Shown: positions 33,677 to 45,200 of the stretch, piece after piece
Layout of the letters: each line of letters begins with the position of its first letter
Numbering within the stretch: the stretch's first letter is position 1
DNA from: Artocarpus heterophyllus
Lineage: Eukaryota > Streptophyta > Magnoliopsida > Rosales > Moraceae
Assembly (NCBI GenBank): GCA_025403435.1
Contig: CM046341.1
Coordinates: 13,973,219-14,037,218 of the forward strand
Length of the DNA: 64,000 nucleotides
Direction of reading: 5' to 3'
Notes under the pieces: model-generated
The model's input: only the letters and a program-made list of their open reading frames with translations
What the model was told of the DNA's origin: nothing
Database searches by the model: none
Translations under genes and position numbers: made by a program

Positions 33677-35206
33677 TTTTATCTACAATAAAGATTCATA
33701 TACTACATATAAGCAAATATTCCATAATAATTTAGTAAGATAACACAAAGAACTAAACATACAATTATGTTTATGTGTCAAAACCTTGAAAAAATCACAA
33801 CCTTACAATGCTAATTCCTAACTCAAAATCCAACGAGCCGCCTAGAGGAGACTTTCCAAATTCAATTGAGAACATAGATCCCCTCTAGCTAATATATGCC
33901 ATTCAAGACCTTTCTAATCTAGCATATATTAATAATCGTTTTCTTTGGCCATTAATTTCATTAACAAAGTTCTTAAGAGAGGTTAATAATAAAATTAATC
34001 TTGAGCATAGTTTCAACTATTTTATCCATGATTTATAATTGTTACCTAAGGGTGTACAATGATAAATCCCGCTAAAATAAATTATTCTTCTGGAGATCCA
34101 CCTCGGTACATGATGAAATCCTTTCCTAGAGGTCGAAACTATCATATGCTACCTATGGACCAACGATGGAGGCATGAAGTCCTCTCTTCGAAAGCCTTCT
34201 CCTATTCAATATTTTAAAAGTCAAGGTTTTATATTAACATGTATGAACAATTTTTAATGAGCGACACTCCCTATTCTACATGGCATGTTATCAACAAATA
34301 CGGTAAATCATATTATATTGCAAACAAGTAAAGCAACATGCAAAGCTACAAGCAATATAATAAATAAAGAGCCATAACATCATTGTTCTATCTTAGAAAA
34401 AAAATAAAGGTTAGAAAAGATCAATCGAAACATATTATCGATTCTTCATCTTGTATCTTCTTGTTGTATCCTTCTTCATGTGGCATCCATCTTAAATTCT
34501 TCAATCTCATGCAGATCAGAAGGTTTATTTTTTTGGATTATCATAAAATTTCATGTTTCTTAAAATTGTCTCAAAAACAAAATAAAAAACTACACCAAAA
34601 AATGCACCTTTTTGAAAAAATTTTGCTCTACTGTCGGCCTGCCAAACTAGAAGTTTCACCTGCTGATATATGACCATCGGCCTATCAAACTGATGGGTTT
34701 GGCTTGCCGATCAAGCTGAACCAGTATTTTTCCATAAAAAAAGTTTTTAAGCAATTTTGCAATCTTATTTACACCAATTCAAAAATATAAAAATTTATAA
34801 ACACAGAAAAATAATGGAACTCTATCATCTTCATCTTCTAGATCTGTCTTTACTTTGAATCATTATTTAATTATAAAATTTTATAAATTTACAATTAAAA
34901 TAATAATTCCTAGATGGTGATGATAGACCACCATCTAATTACATGAAAAAGATATATTCACATTTTAATCTCTAAGGAACCATAACAGGCACAAAATAAT
35001 TAATTAATAAATAATTAAAGAGAAATTTAATCAACCATAATTAATTAATAAACATTCACCACATGACCTTATGACAACATTTAATTATATAGAAAACCTA
35101 CAGTGCTAGCCCTCTAAAAAATTAAATTCAAGTATAAGAGAGTATAAGATCACATAATTTATGTATATAGTATGATCACAGCTTGAAAATCAATGCAGAA
35201 ACCTAC
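33677..35206 (-). other. 5' leader of copia B
   Basis: About 1.5 kb between primer site and gag ATG has no coding sequence. It matches the leader of D. It carries worn dyad motifs at 34632-34715 and decayed versions of the CCTAGGGG units seen in D. Confidence 0.8.
34632..34715. repeat. Dyad-motif cluster in copia B leader
   Basis: Four units, such as GTCGGCCTGCCAAACT, ATCGGCCTATCAAACT and TTGGCTTGCCGATC, spaced 20-30 bp apart. It corresponds to the larger cluster at 58868-59075 of D. Confidence 0.8.
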
Positions 35207-35217
35207 CTCTGATACCA
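35207..35217 (-). other. Primer binding site, tRNA-iMet type (copia B)
   Basis: The minus strand reads TGGTATCAGAG, complementary to the 3' end of initiator Met tRNA. It lies two bases from the LTR end at 35220. Confidence 0.85.
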
Positions 35218-35574
35218 ATTGTTAGAAAAACAGTACACAACAGAATTTTAAAAATTTTGAATCAGAGTATTTTCTAAAACACAAGTTTAATATGCAAATT
35301 TTAAATTAGAGTATTCTCCAAAACATCCCAAAAGTGCCTCAACCAATTGGTCTTCTTTGCGATTCTCTATCCACGATTAGAGTATGGATGGTCATTCATC
35401 GTACAACTTTTCCTCTGGTGACTCTCCTTTCGACCATTTGAGAATACTTAGAGCTAAGGTTTTTAATGTTGAACAATAGTTCTCAGGTAGTTTTAGAGTT
35501 TCTCAAACTAGAGTACTTATGTTATGCTTCTCAAATGATCTAGATAACTGAGAAAACTCACCCCTATTTATAGT

Positions 35575-35582
35575 GGTTGAAT
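35575..35582 (-). promoter_or_regulatory. TATA box of copia B 5' LTR
   Basis: The minus strand reads TATAAATA at the position of the TATATAAA box in D. The dyad-motif region lies about 105-170 bp upstream. Confidence 0.55.
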
Positions 35583-35687
35583 TTGGGGTTAAACCTTATC
35601 AGATTATACCTCAAAATTGAGAATGGATCTTCTTTTGATGAAAAACATATACAGACTATCACACAATCAATAGGCTGATATGGAAGA

Positions 35688-35750
35688 TCGGCCAACCGAA
35701 CTTACTCTATCAATAGGCTGAAGTTTCCTATCAGTTTGTTGAACTTATGA
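35688..35750. repeat. Worn dyad motifs in copia B 5' LTR
   Basis: GATCGGCCAACCGAAC at about 35686 and the remains AATAGGCTGAA and CAGTTTGTTGAA follow the order seen in D. Confidence 0.6.
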
Positions 35751-36119
35751 TAATTTTGATCCCTAAGAATATCATATTTTTCATGAGAGAATTTTAGATA
35801 GAGCCTCCGTTTTAATTCAAATAACTTCATAAAAAAGTTATCTGATTAAAACAGCCATATCTGGATAATCCCATAGAAAATAAAATATTATCCAAATAAT
35901 TCAACATGTTTATCTTGAATCAATTTAGAAAATTAATTCAACCAATTAACTAATATGAATTATTAAATCCATTCTTATCGAATTTCAACCATTCTAATAA
36001 TTTAACATAAGTTGCCAATACATAGGAAAAACATGCCTTATCATTACAGGATTTATAATGAGCTAACAAAGAGGACCCAATAGACATATATAGTTCAAGT
36101 TCCTATAATTAAAAAATAT

Positions 36120-36539
36120 AATATCCCATATACATATTTTATAATTATCAGTTCTAACACTACTCCACTAAAAGCTTGGAGCTACACTTTGAACTATATA
36201 AAATTATGAAGCTTTAAAAAGCTAACCATCCATGACATACCATAATGTGTTACATTTCCATAGGATATCCATAATAGGCTTAAGGATAAATCTTGATTTA
36301 CCTTCCCGATTATTTTTTTCTTATGTTCTAATATCTTAGATACGTATTTTATAATTATCAACACTAATACTACTCCACGAAAATCTTAGAGCTGTACTCT
36401 CAAACTATATAAAATTATGATGCTTTAATAAGCTAACCGTCGATGGCATACTATAATGTGTTACATCCCTATAGGATATTCATAATTTGCTTAAGGATAA
36501 ATGTCATTTACCTTCCTAATTATTTTTATCTTATGTTCC
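36120..36539. repeat. Tandem duplication of 210 bp in copia B 5' LTR
   Basis: Copy 1 (36120-36329) and copy 2 (36330-36539) run in step at an offset of exactly 210 bp, with many substitutions between them. The 3' LTR and both D LTRs have one copy. Confidence 0.88.
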
Positions 36540-37313
36540 ATTATCACACCATCAGAATACTAACTATCCATAGATAGTATACCATTTGGTTACACCTATT
36601 TGTGCAAATTGTTGAGCACTTTAGTCTTCTAATTATAGAATAATGTATATAAGAGAATATCATTAACTCTACAAAAAGAGCTATGGATTTTATGTCTATG
36701 AATAATGAGTCTACGTCAATCAGGAGTCATGTCTCCAACATACCGGTATGTATACCATCATAAAGTCAGGATGTCACCTTTTTGGTACATCGTATGACAT
36801 AAGTCAAGAATACAGGTCCATTAATCATTTCAAGATTAAGACACAATACATATGATTGTCTAAAGTAAATTGATTTGTACAAATGAAATTATTAACCAAA
36901 TCAATTTAACTTTTACATTCTAATCTAATACATCGTCACCTATGACAATGCACTAATGTTTCTATTCACGGAGTCCCACTCCAATGACCAAGACAAGCTA
37001 TCTTCTGTTAAGGATATAGACAACATAACAATCTGAGCATGAATAAAACCAACTCTATTCCCTCGATTATAGATCTTATGATTTAGATTATCACCTTTAA
37101 AATTCATGTCTTTTGCATAATCTGTCCATCATATGCATGATTCTTAAACGTTTAGACTGACGGTCTCAACTTTTGTTTGCTTCTCATACATTCAATAGAA
37201 ATGAACATAAAGAGGACAACCTTTGGTATATGAATATTAAATAAACTCTTTATTGATAAATGTCTCCTAAAACATATTACAACATTTTACTCCTTAGGGC
37301 ACTATGTCTAATA

Positions 37314-37390
37314 GAAGGAGCAAAACCTATTAGTTGCAAATGGATATTTGAGACCAAGAGTGATTTGAAAGGCGATATGGAGAGGTAAAA
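37314..37390 (+). pseudogene. Copia A: RT start
   Basis: Seventy-seven bases between two insertions encode EGAKPISCKWIFETKSDLKG and DMER, the first conserved block of copia RT. It continues the linker that ended at 27853 and is followed, after element C, by 46041. The codon after the Arg is TAA. Confidence 0.88.
37386..37390. repeat. Target site duplication TAAAA of element C (left)
   Basis: Matches TAAAA at 46041-46045 exactly. Confidence 0.9.
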
Positions 37391-38389
37391 TGTAACACCC
37401 GAGATTTTTAATGCATTAAAAATGCATTAATTTAAGGATTAAGTAAGATAAAAAGTACGGTTTAATGAAAAATACTATATAATAAGATGGAAAATTATAC
37501 AATATTAGAGCAATGCAGTATAAGAATTGGATTGTGTGGACCACAATTTCTTTTTACACTTTTATAAAAAGAAAAGAAAAGAAAAAAAAAGGAAAAAATC
37601 AGAAAAATCTCTCAAAATTTGGGTCTCTCTCTCTCTACTTTCTCTCTCTAAAATTCTCTCCTCAAATCTCGTTCGAGATTTCGGCATCCGTTTTTCAGCA
37701 CCTCCCGCACCAATGGAAAGCTCTCAACGAGCTGAGTCTAACGAGGTGCCGTGCCGCCCAAAACGCCACCGGAGGAGGCCACACGCGCCGCCCAAAATGG
37801 CGGCGAAACCCATTTCTTTTCGATGAGATATCTTCGCCATCCGACGTCCGATCGACATGATTCTTGTTCCTACACGACCACCGTGATGAGAGGAACAAAA
37901 CCCACCCTTGGTGGCAACTCAACAACGGCCGGATTGCTCCGCCCGCCTATCGCCGTCGTGCGCCGCTGCCCCCACAGTGGAACTCCTCCTTGCTGGAGGA
38001 GGTGGCCGACACCACCCCTCCCAATGGGTTTAGAGGATCAAGGGGAGTAAAACCCCTCGATCAATTGCACGAAAGGAGCCCATTTCGCCAGAGAACGGCC
38101 AAGCCACCGTCAACTGCTGCGGGAGCCTCCGTTTTGACTCTTCCCAGCCACATTTCTTCAAATTGAGTGAGGGGAAATGCTCATAGGAGGATGGGTAGCA
38201 AATCCCCCAAGCCAATTTTGGGCTACTGTCGCCGGACGACTGAAATTAGAGCGCCGATTTTGGCCATGAAACCCATCCTCGATTGGAGCAGATAGAGGCA
38301 GAATTAGGCAAAATTGACACCGCCATTGGACTCAGAAGGGTCAATTAAGGGGGGATAGGCCCGAGCCCAGCTGCTAACGGACCCCGATT

Positions 38390-38457
38390 GACGTCGATCA
38401 ACGTCGGTCAAAGTCGGTCAACGGTGGTCAACAGTCGGTCAACGGTCGGTCAACGTC
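38390..38457. repeat. GGTCAAC minisatellite in element C 5' LTR
   Basis: Six units of 10-11 bp with core GGTCAA, in a region also rich in single GTCAA. On the other strand the core is TTGACC, the W-box recognised by WRKY factors. The matching array in the 3' LTR lies at 43268-43332. Confidence 0.88.
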
Positions 38458-39439
38458 AATTTAAGATTTTGTGATCCGGACCTCCGATTGAAGATCCGAG
38501 ACCGCCTCCCGTCTCGTTTTGATGCTCTGAACGCAATGGTGACCTCTATTTGAGCGAATTCTACTCTGATAAAAATTGTTCGGTACTAACTGCACATAGA
38601 TCGAGGCAATTCAAGCAGCAGTATCGGAGTCCAGAATGATAGTTTCAAGAATGTATGATCTCCAGGAAGCATTCCTAGCCATTCATGGTCACTCGAGGAG
38701 CACTGCAGAGGATGCTTCGTATATTGTAGATGCAGCGAGATACAACTGGATCTGCTTAGCTTGGAGTTCAAGTAAGTAGGAATCTCGCTTACAGTATGAA
38801 CTGTTTTAGAATTAATTATTTTAGATGCTTTCATAAAAAGTTATGAAATGCATGATTAGTGATTGTTACATTATTTTATGTCAGAATGAGTTTTATAACG
38901 TTACAAGGTGACGAAAAACTCGTTAAGGGTAAAATCATCATTATCAAGGAAACGGCTAGAACGGAGTCGAACACTCCGATTTAGCATAACGTTATTAGAT
39001 GAAAAATGTTCCGTAATACGTTAAGTAACGTAATCGTCATGTAAGACGGGAGATTTAATAAGGGATGTTTAAGTAAACGAGGAGGTAACCGATGGCTTAC
39101 AAAGTTAAAAGGAAATGTAACCCCGGTGGGTTACAAGGCTAATTGAAGGAAAGGTAAACTGATGGTTTATAATGTTAAGTAAAGAGAACGGTAGACTGAT
39201 AGTATACCAAGTTATGAAAAAGAAAAGAATGGTTAATGTTTATGTTTTATTATCAATCGAGTAGATTGATAATAAAGAAAGTTAATTAATAAGTCGGCTG
39301 TCGTATGATCAGTACACAAAAGCCGACCAATGGAAGGAAAAGGAACGAGAAAAGGAACAGAATAGAGAACGCTAGAGCATAGTTCATGTAAGTTTCAAAT
39401 CTCACCTACAACATGAAATAAATGATTTTTTTAATGCTT

Positions 39440-39970
39440 ATTTATATAATTTGCAAATGAGTTTGCAATTATTATGCAAGTTTTTTTTTTAAGTATGTTT
39501 GCATTTATTATGCAAAAATGTTTTAAAGTTCAAGAAAAAGATTTGCAATGAATTTGCAATCGTTATGTTAAAGGTTTATTGCATATTGATATGCATAACA
39601 TTTCATAAAAGTTCAAGTTATGATTTTTAAAGTATTGAAAGTGTGTTTTGCATTATGACAATGCATAATGTTTTATAGTTTAAGTTATAAGTTTCATGAT
39701 GCATTTGCTATGCAGTAAGTTGCATTTATTGTACAATAAGTTTTAAAATAAAAGTTATAATTTGCAAAATGTGATTGCGTTATATGATGTATTTGTGATA
39801 CAATAAGTTGCATTTGTGATGCAATAAATTTCAAAATACAAATTATGATTAGCAAAATGTGTTTGCATTTTATGTTGCATTTGTTATGCCATGAGTTGCA
39901 TTTATTATGCAATAGGTTTTATAGTAGAAGCTATGAATTGCAAGTGTGTTTGCATATGATGTGATTGCAT
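39440..39970. repeat. TTGCAT/ATGCAA-rich array in element C 5' LTR
   Basis: Imperfect units of roughly 80 bp carrying GTTGCATTTGTGATGCAATAA-like inverted pairs; the same array lies at about 44330-44830 in the 3' LTR. The inverted TTGCAT/ATGCAA pairs could form short hairpins. Confidence 0.75.
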
Positions 39971-40439
39971 TTGAAATGCTCACTAAAGTTAATAAGAAGG
40001 TAACGTAAAGATAAAAAGAAAATGTCGTACCAGCCTCTTTGTTATGAGGTAATGAAAGTAAAATTAAAGTTTGACCTCCTAAAGGTGAAGTACAAGACCT
40101 CAATGTTTGATGGTCTCAAGTCTTCCACAAGGGAAGCATCATGTATATGATCTCATGATTAATGAGTTGGTACGAACACTAAAGTAAAGTAAGGAAAAAG
40201 GAAGGTTATAAGATAAAGAAAGTTAAAGAACAAGGATAAAGGTTGAGAAAGAAATGAATATTTAAGTTTATAGAATGTTCATAAAATGCTCATAATTGAA
40301 GTTAATAATTGAGCATAAATGGAGTTATGCATTTTCATGTTGCTTGAATGCCTTTTTTATGAAATGTTTATATGTTTTGTGATGAAAGACATTAAGAGAA
40401 AAGGTTTTACATTAAATGTTTATGAAAAACATTTCATGT

Positions 40440-40600
40440 TTTCAAGAAAAGGTTTATGAACAACGTTTTAAGAAATGTTTTGCGAAAAACGTTTATGAAA
40501 AACGTTTCAGAAATGTTTTATGGAAAATGTTTATGAAAAACGTTTTCAGAAATGTTTATAGAAAACGTTCATGAAGAACGTTTCAAGAGAAAGGTTTTCA
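40440..40600. repeat. GAAAAACGTTTATG minisatellite in element C 5' LTR
   Basis: About eight imperfect units alternate GAAAAACGTTTATG and AGAAATGTTTTATG. The matching array lies at about 45300-45465. The core AACGTT is a palindrome. Confidence 0.8.
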
Positions 40601-40655
40601 TGAGAAAAGTTTTAAAGCATGATTAAATGCTTTGTAAGTTTATGTTTGAACTTAC

Positions 40656-40691
40656 TGAGCGAAAGCTCATTAAAAGTTTTTCATGCTGTAG
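40656..40691 (+). other. Stem TGAGC-GAAA-GCTCA upstream of putative 3' splice site (element C)
   Basis: The stem (40656-40669, GAAA loop) follows CTTACTGAGC and precedes CATGCTGTAG at 40691 by 22 nt. The same is found at 45534-45569 in the 3' LTR. Confidence 0.55.
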
Positions 40692-41167
40692 GTAATATAT
40701 GGGTGACCAATAGGACCCGTTAGAATAGCAGGGTGCTACGGAAGACAGATGCGAAGATTTGGGTATGGATACCATCACTGTTTGCTTCCGCTATGCAAAG
40801 AAAATGTTTTCCACAATTTAATGTTGTGTTTTCAAAGTTTTAAGAAAATCAGAGTTCTAAGAATTGTATTCAAAGTTTTAAGATACGGTTTACGAACTGT
40901 TGTATGTAATTATAAAATAAAGTTTTAAGCTATGATTTAATAATGGTTTCTTATTAAGTTTTGAGAAACGATTTGAAATGATTTTAAGGGCAAGTATTGA
41001 GCGATGTCTCAACTTGAAATGCGACAGAGGTCGTATCAGTTTTAAAGAACGTTTAAAGAAAAAAAAAATTATTTCAGTATTTTTCTTACTAAGTAAGTAA
41101 GATTACTGTTTATAAAACGATGTTTAAGTAAGTACAGTGACTACTCGAAAAGGTGGGTCGTCGCAGG

Positions 41168-41178
41168 TGGTATCAGAG
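41168..41178 (+). other. Primer binding site, tRNA-iMet type (element C)
   Basis: TGGTATCAGAG lies two bases after the 5' LTR, an exact 11-nt match to the usual initiator-Met site. Confidence 0.9.
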
Positions 41179-42242
41179 TAGTATCCTGCCATCCCATTTC
41201 ACACTGTCATATGTCCGCTACACCATAGCTCAAGTAAGTAAGTTATGTTAAGTAGAAAGAAAAGTTAGAATATAACGAATACGTGTTATTGTTGGGCGTA
41301 GCCTTTGATATCGGCACACCTAGATAAGCAACGAGAAGGCAAAGGTCAAAGGATGAACGTGATGATATATGCTAGAATGTTCTCGCAAGTCGACAGTAGT
41401 TGTCTTCTATTAGCGATGTCAAGTCAACGATGACCAAACATAGTCAATGATGGTCAACAGATGACCGACGCCTCAAAATCATGAAGATGAGCTTGTGACA
41501 CATTATGATGTTTAGGCGCACAATGGTGTCTCCGTAGGAGCAAATATTACTCTGTTGGAGTTATTCTGTATTGGCTACACGTATAACGAGAAAAAGTGGA
41601 TCAAGATAACAGAATAATGAAGGTCTAAAGTGATTTTCAGTGCTCTATAGAACGAGAGTGCCTGAGAGCAACTTGACGTTAGATGACTAATTATGTGATT
41701 TGATCGAGCTTAAGCACTCCTTCGCTGAGCTGAGACATACGAATAGCTCATAACTGCCCTGATGGGAAATACGATCAAGACAACGATGCCCAATCTAGCA
41801 GCAGAAACCTCACAGATTGGAGAATGAAAGCTGGAAATTTATACGTTATGAGGAAAATTATGGCAAAATGTCATTCTCTAATGGATATAGACCAAAAATT
41901 ATGGATTTTGTGGTCGGATGACCCTAATCTTCAAATAGAAATAAAGAGATTAGAATGGAAATGAACCATATTTCTGAGAATAGCATTCAAATGTAGAATG
42001 CTAAACCTTTAAATGAATGGAAACTGCATTGAAATGTTGGAAGATCCGAGTTGTGCAGCAAAAGTGTGGTATACAATTTAAAAGAATATGTCAAGAACAT
42101 GATGAAAATTGTTGAAGTTTCAAGATGAAGGCACAGTATTAGTGAAAAAGTAGTGACCAAGGAAACATTTTAAGAACAAAAAAGGATGATAAAGGAGATG
42201 AACTACCTATGAAGGTACTAATTTTTTAGGACGAAAATTGTT

Positions 42243-42254
42243 AAGGAGGGTAGA
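42243..42254 (+). other. Polypurine tract of element C
   Basis: AAGGAGGGTAGA lies directly before the 3' LTR start at 42256. Confidence 0.85.
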
Positions 42255-42255
42255 T

Positions 42256-45200
42256 TGTAACACCCGAGATTTTTAATGCATTAAAAATGCATTAAATTAA
42301 GGATTAAGTAAGATGAAAAGTACAGTTTAATAAAAAATATTGTATAATAAGATGAAAAATTATACAGTATTAGAGCAATGCAATATAAGAATTGGATTGT
42401 ATGGACCATAATTTCTTTTTATACTTTTATAAAAAGAAAAGAAAAGAAAAAAAAAAGGAAAAAATCAGAAAAATCTCTCAAAATTTAGGTCTCTCTCTCT
42501 CTCTACTTTCTCTCTATAGAATTCTCTCTTTCTCCTCAAATCTCGTTCGAGATTCTAGCATCCGTTTTTCGACACCTCCCACACCAATGGAAAGCTCTCG
42601 ATGAGCTGAGTCCAACGAGGTGCCGTGCCTCCCTAAACGCCACCGGAGGAGGCCATACGCGCCACCCAAAGTGGCAGCGAAACCCATTTCTTTTCGACGA
42701 GATATCTTCGCCGTCCGACGTTCGATCGACGTGATTCTTGTCCCTACACGACCACCGTGATGAGATGAACAAAACCCACCCTTGGTGGCAGCTCAACAAC
42801 GTCTGGATTGCTCCGCCCGCCTATCGCCACCGTGCACCGCTGCCCCCACAGTGGAACTCCTCCCTGCCAGAGGAGGTGGCTGACACCACCCCTACCAATG
42901 GGTTTAGAGGATCAAGGGGAGTAAAACCCCTCGATCAATTGCACAGAAGGAGCCCATTTCACCGGAGAACGGCCAAAGCTGCCGTCAACCGCCGCAGGAG
43001 CCTCCGTTTTGACTCTTCCCAGCCACATTTCTTCAAATTGAGTAAGGGGAAATGCTCATAGGAGGATGGGTAGCAAATCCCCCAAGCCAATTTTGGGCTA
43101 CCGTCGCCGGACGACCGAAATCAGAGTGCCGACTTTGGCCGTGAAACCCATCCTCGATTGGAGCAGATAGAGGCAGAATTAGGCAAAATTGACACCTCTA
43201 TTGGACTCAGAAGGGTCAATTTAGGGGGGGTAAGCCCGAGCCCAGCTGCTAACGGACCCCGATTGATGCCGGTCAACATCGGTCAAAGTCGGTCAATGGT
43301 GGTCAACCACCGGTCAACGGTCGGTCAACGCCAATTTAGGATTTTGTGATCCGGACCTCCGATCGAAGATCCGAGACCGCCTCCCGACTCGTTTCGACAC
43401 TCTGAACGTAATGGTGACCTCTGTTTGAGCTAATTCTACTCCGATGAAATTTTTTTGGTACCGACTGCACGTGGATCGAGGCGATTCAAATAGTAGTATC
43501 GGAGTCCAGAATGATAGTCTCAAGAATGTATGATCTCCAAGAAGCATTCCTAGCCATTCATGGTCACTCGAGGAGCACTATAGAGGATGCTTCACATACT
43601 GTAGATGCAGCGAGATACAACTGGATATGCTTAGCTTGGAGTTCAAGTAAGTAGGAATCTTGCTTATAGTATGAATTGTTTTAGAATAAATTATTTTAGA
43701 TGCTTTCATAAAAAGTTATGAAATGCATGATTAGTGATTGTTACACTATTTTATGTGAGAATGAGTTTTATAACGTTACAAGGTGACGAAAAACTCGTTA
43801 AGGGTAAAATCGTCATTATCAAGGAAACGGCTAGAACGGAGTTGAACACTCTGATTTAGCATAATGTTATTAGACAAAAAATGTTTCGTAATACGTTAAG
43901 TAACATAACGGTCATGTGAGATCAAAGATTTAACAAGGGATGTTTAAGTAAACGAGAGGTAACCGATGGGTTACAAAGTTAAAAGGAAATGTAACTCCAG
44001 TGGGTTACAAGGCTAATTGAAGGAAAGGTAAACTGATGGTTTATAAGGTTGAGTAAAGAGAACGGTAGACTGATAGTATACCAAGTTATGAAAAAGGAAA
44101 AGAATGGTTAATGTTTACGTTTTATTATCAATCGAGTGGATTGATAATAAAGAAAGTTAATTAATAAGTCGGCTGTCGTATGATCAGGACACAAAAGCCA
44201 ACCAATGGAAGGAAAAGGAACGAGAAAAGGAACGGAATAGAGAATGCTAGAGCATAGTTCAGGTAAGTTTCAAATCTCACCTACAGCATGAAATAAATGA
44301 TTTTTTAAATGCTTATTTATATAATTTGCAAATGAGTTTGCAATTATTATGCAAGTTTTTTTTTTAAGTATGTTTGCATTTATTATGCAAAAATGTTTTA
44401 AAGTTCAAGAAAAAGATTTGCAATGAATTTGCAATCGTTATGTTAAAGGTTTATTTGCGTATTGATATGCATAACATTTCATAAAAGTTCAAGTTATGAT
44501 TTTTAAAGTATTGAAAGTGTGTTTTGCATTATGGCAATGCATAATGTTTTATAGTTTAAGTTATAAGTTTCATGATGCATTTGCTATGCAATAAGTTGCA
44601 TTTATTGTGCAATAAGTTTTAAAATAAAAGTTATAATTTGCAAAATGTGATTGCGTTATATGATGTGTTTGTGATACAATAAGTTGCATTTGTGATGCAA
44701 TAAATTTCAGAATAAAAATTATGATTAGCAAAATGTGTTTGCATTTTATGTTGCATTTGTTATGCCATGAGTTGCATTTATTATGCAATAGGTTTTATAG
44801 TACAAGCTATGTATTGCATATGATGTGATTGCATTTGAAATGCTCACTAAAGTTAATAAGAATGTAATGTAAAGATAAAAAGAATGTGTCGTACCAGCCT
44901 CTTTGTTATGAGGTAATGAAAGTAAAATTAAAGTTTGACCTCCTAAAGGTGAGGTACAAGACCTCAATGTTTGATGGTCTCAAGTCTTCCACAAGGGAAG
45001 CATCATGTATATGATCTCATGATTAATGAGTTGGTACGAACACTAAAGTATAGTATGGAAAAAGGAAGATTATAAGATAAAGAAAGTTAAGGAACAAGAA
45101 TAATGGTTGAGAATGAAAGGAATATTTAAGTTTATAGAATGTTCATAAAATGCTCATAATTGAAGTTAATAATTGAGCATAAATGGAGTCATGCATTCTC

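Larger units (their letters stand above)
27854..37313 (-). mobile_element. Ty1/copia element B (minus strand), inserted in copia A
   Basis: LTRs at 27854-29787 and 35220-37313 flank gag, protease, integrase, RT and RNase H remnants on the minus strand. The element is of the same family as D. The left LTR begins at CGGTACGCAG, so about 11 terminal bases (TGTTAGAAACA in the family) are missing. GAA at 27851-27853 matches the first bases of GAAGG at 37314-37318, so the target duplication is probably GAAGG with its left copy cut by that small deletion. Nearly every domain is broken, and B looks older than D. Confidence 0.9.
35220..37313 (-). repeat. 5' LTR of copia B
   Basis: The 2094-bp LTR starts TGTTAGAAAAACAG and ends TCTAATA (CA changed to TA) on the plus strand. 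It holds a 210-bp tandem duplication (36120-36539) not found in the 3' LTR, a TATA box at 35575-35582 and worn dyads at 35688-35750. Confidence 0.93.
37391..41165 (+). repeat. 5' LTR of element C
   Basis: In order: TGTAACACCCGAG; a TATA-like TATATAATA at 37476-37484; a CT-rich leader start (37605-37670); a GC-rich block (37680-38520) with short open frames; a GGTCAA minisatellite; donor-like GTAAGT sites (38773, 39388); a TGCAT/ATGCAA-rich array (39440-39970); an AACGTTT array (40440-40600); and a stem with acceptor-like AG at 40691. It ends GGTCGTCGCA. Confidence 0.95.
41166..42255 (+). other. Non-coding internal region of element C
   Basis: It starts with GG and the tRNA-iMet primer site TGGTATCAGAG (41168-41178) and ends with the polypurine tract AAGGAGGGTAGA (42243-42254). 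About 1.05 kb lies between them, with no open frame or domain that I can recognise on either strand. Confidence 0.88.

Noticed and set aside
39694..40103. Antisense frames rich in ITxxHxAxxN (also 44570-44967)
   Set aside because: Translation of the TTGCAT/ATGCAA array in both LTRs of C; repeat-driven.
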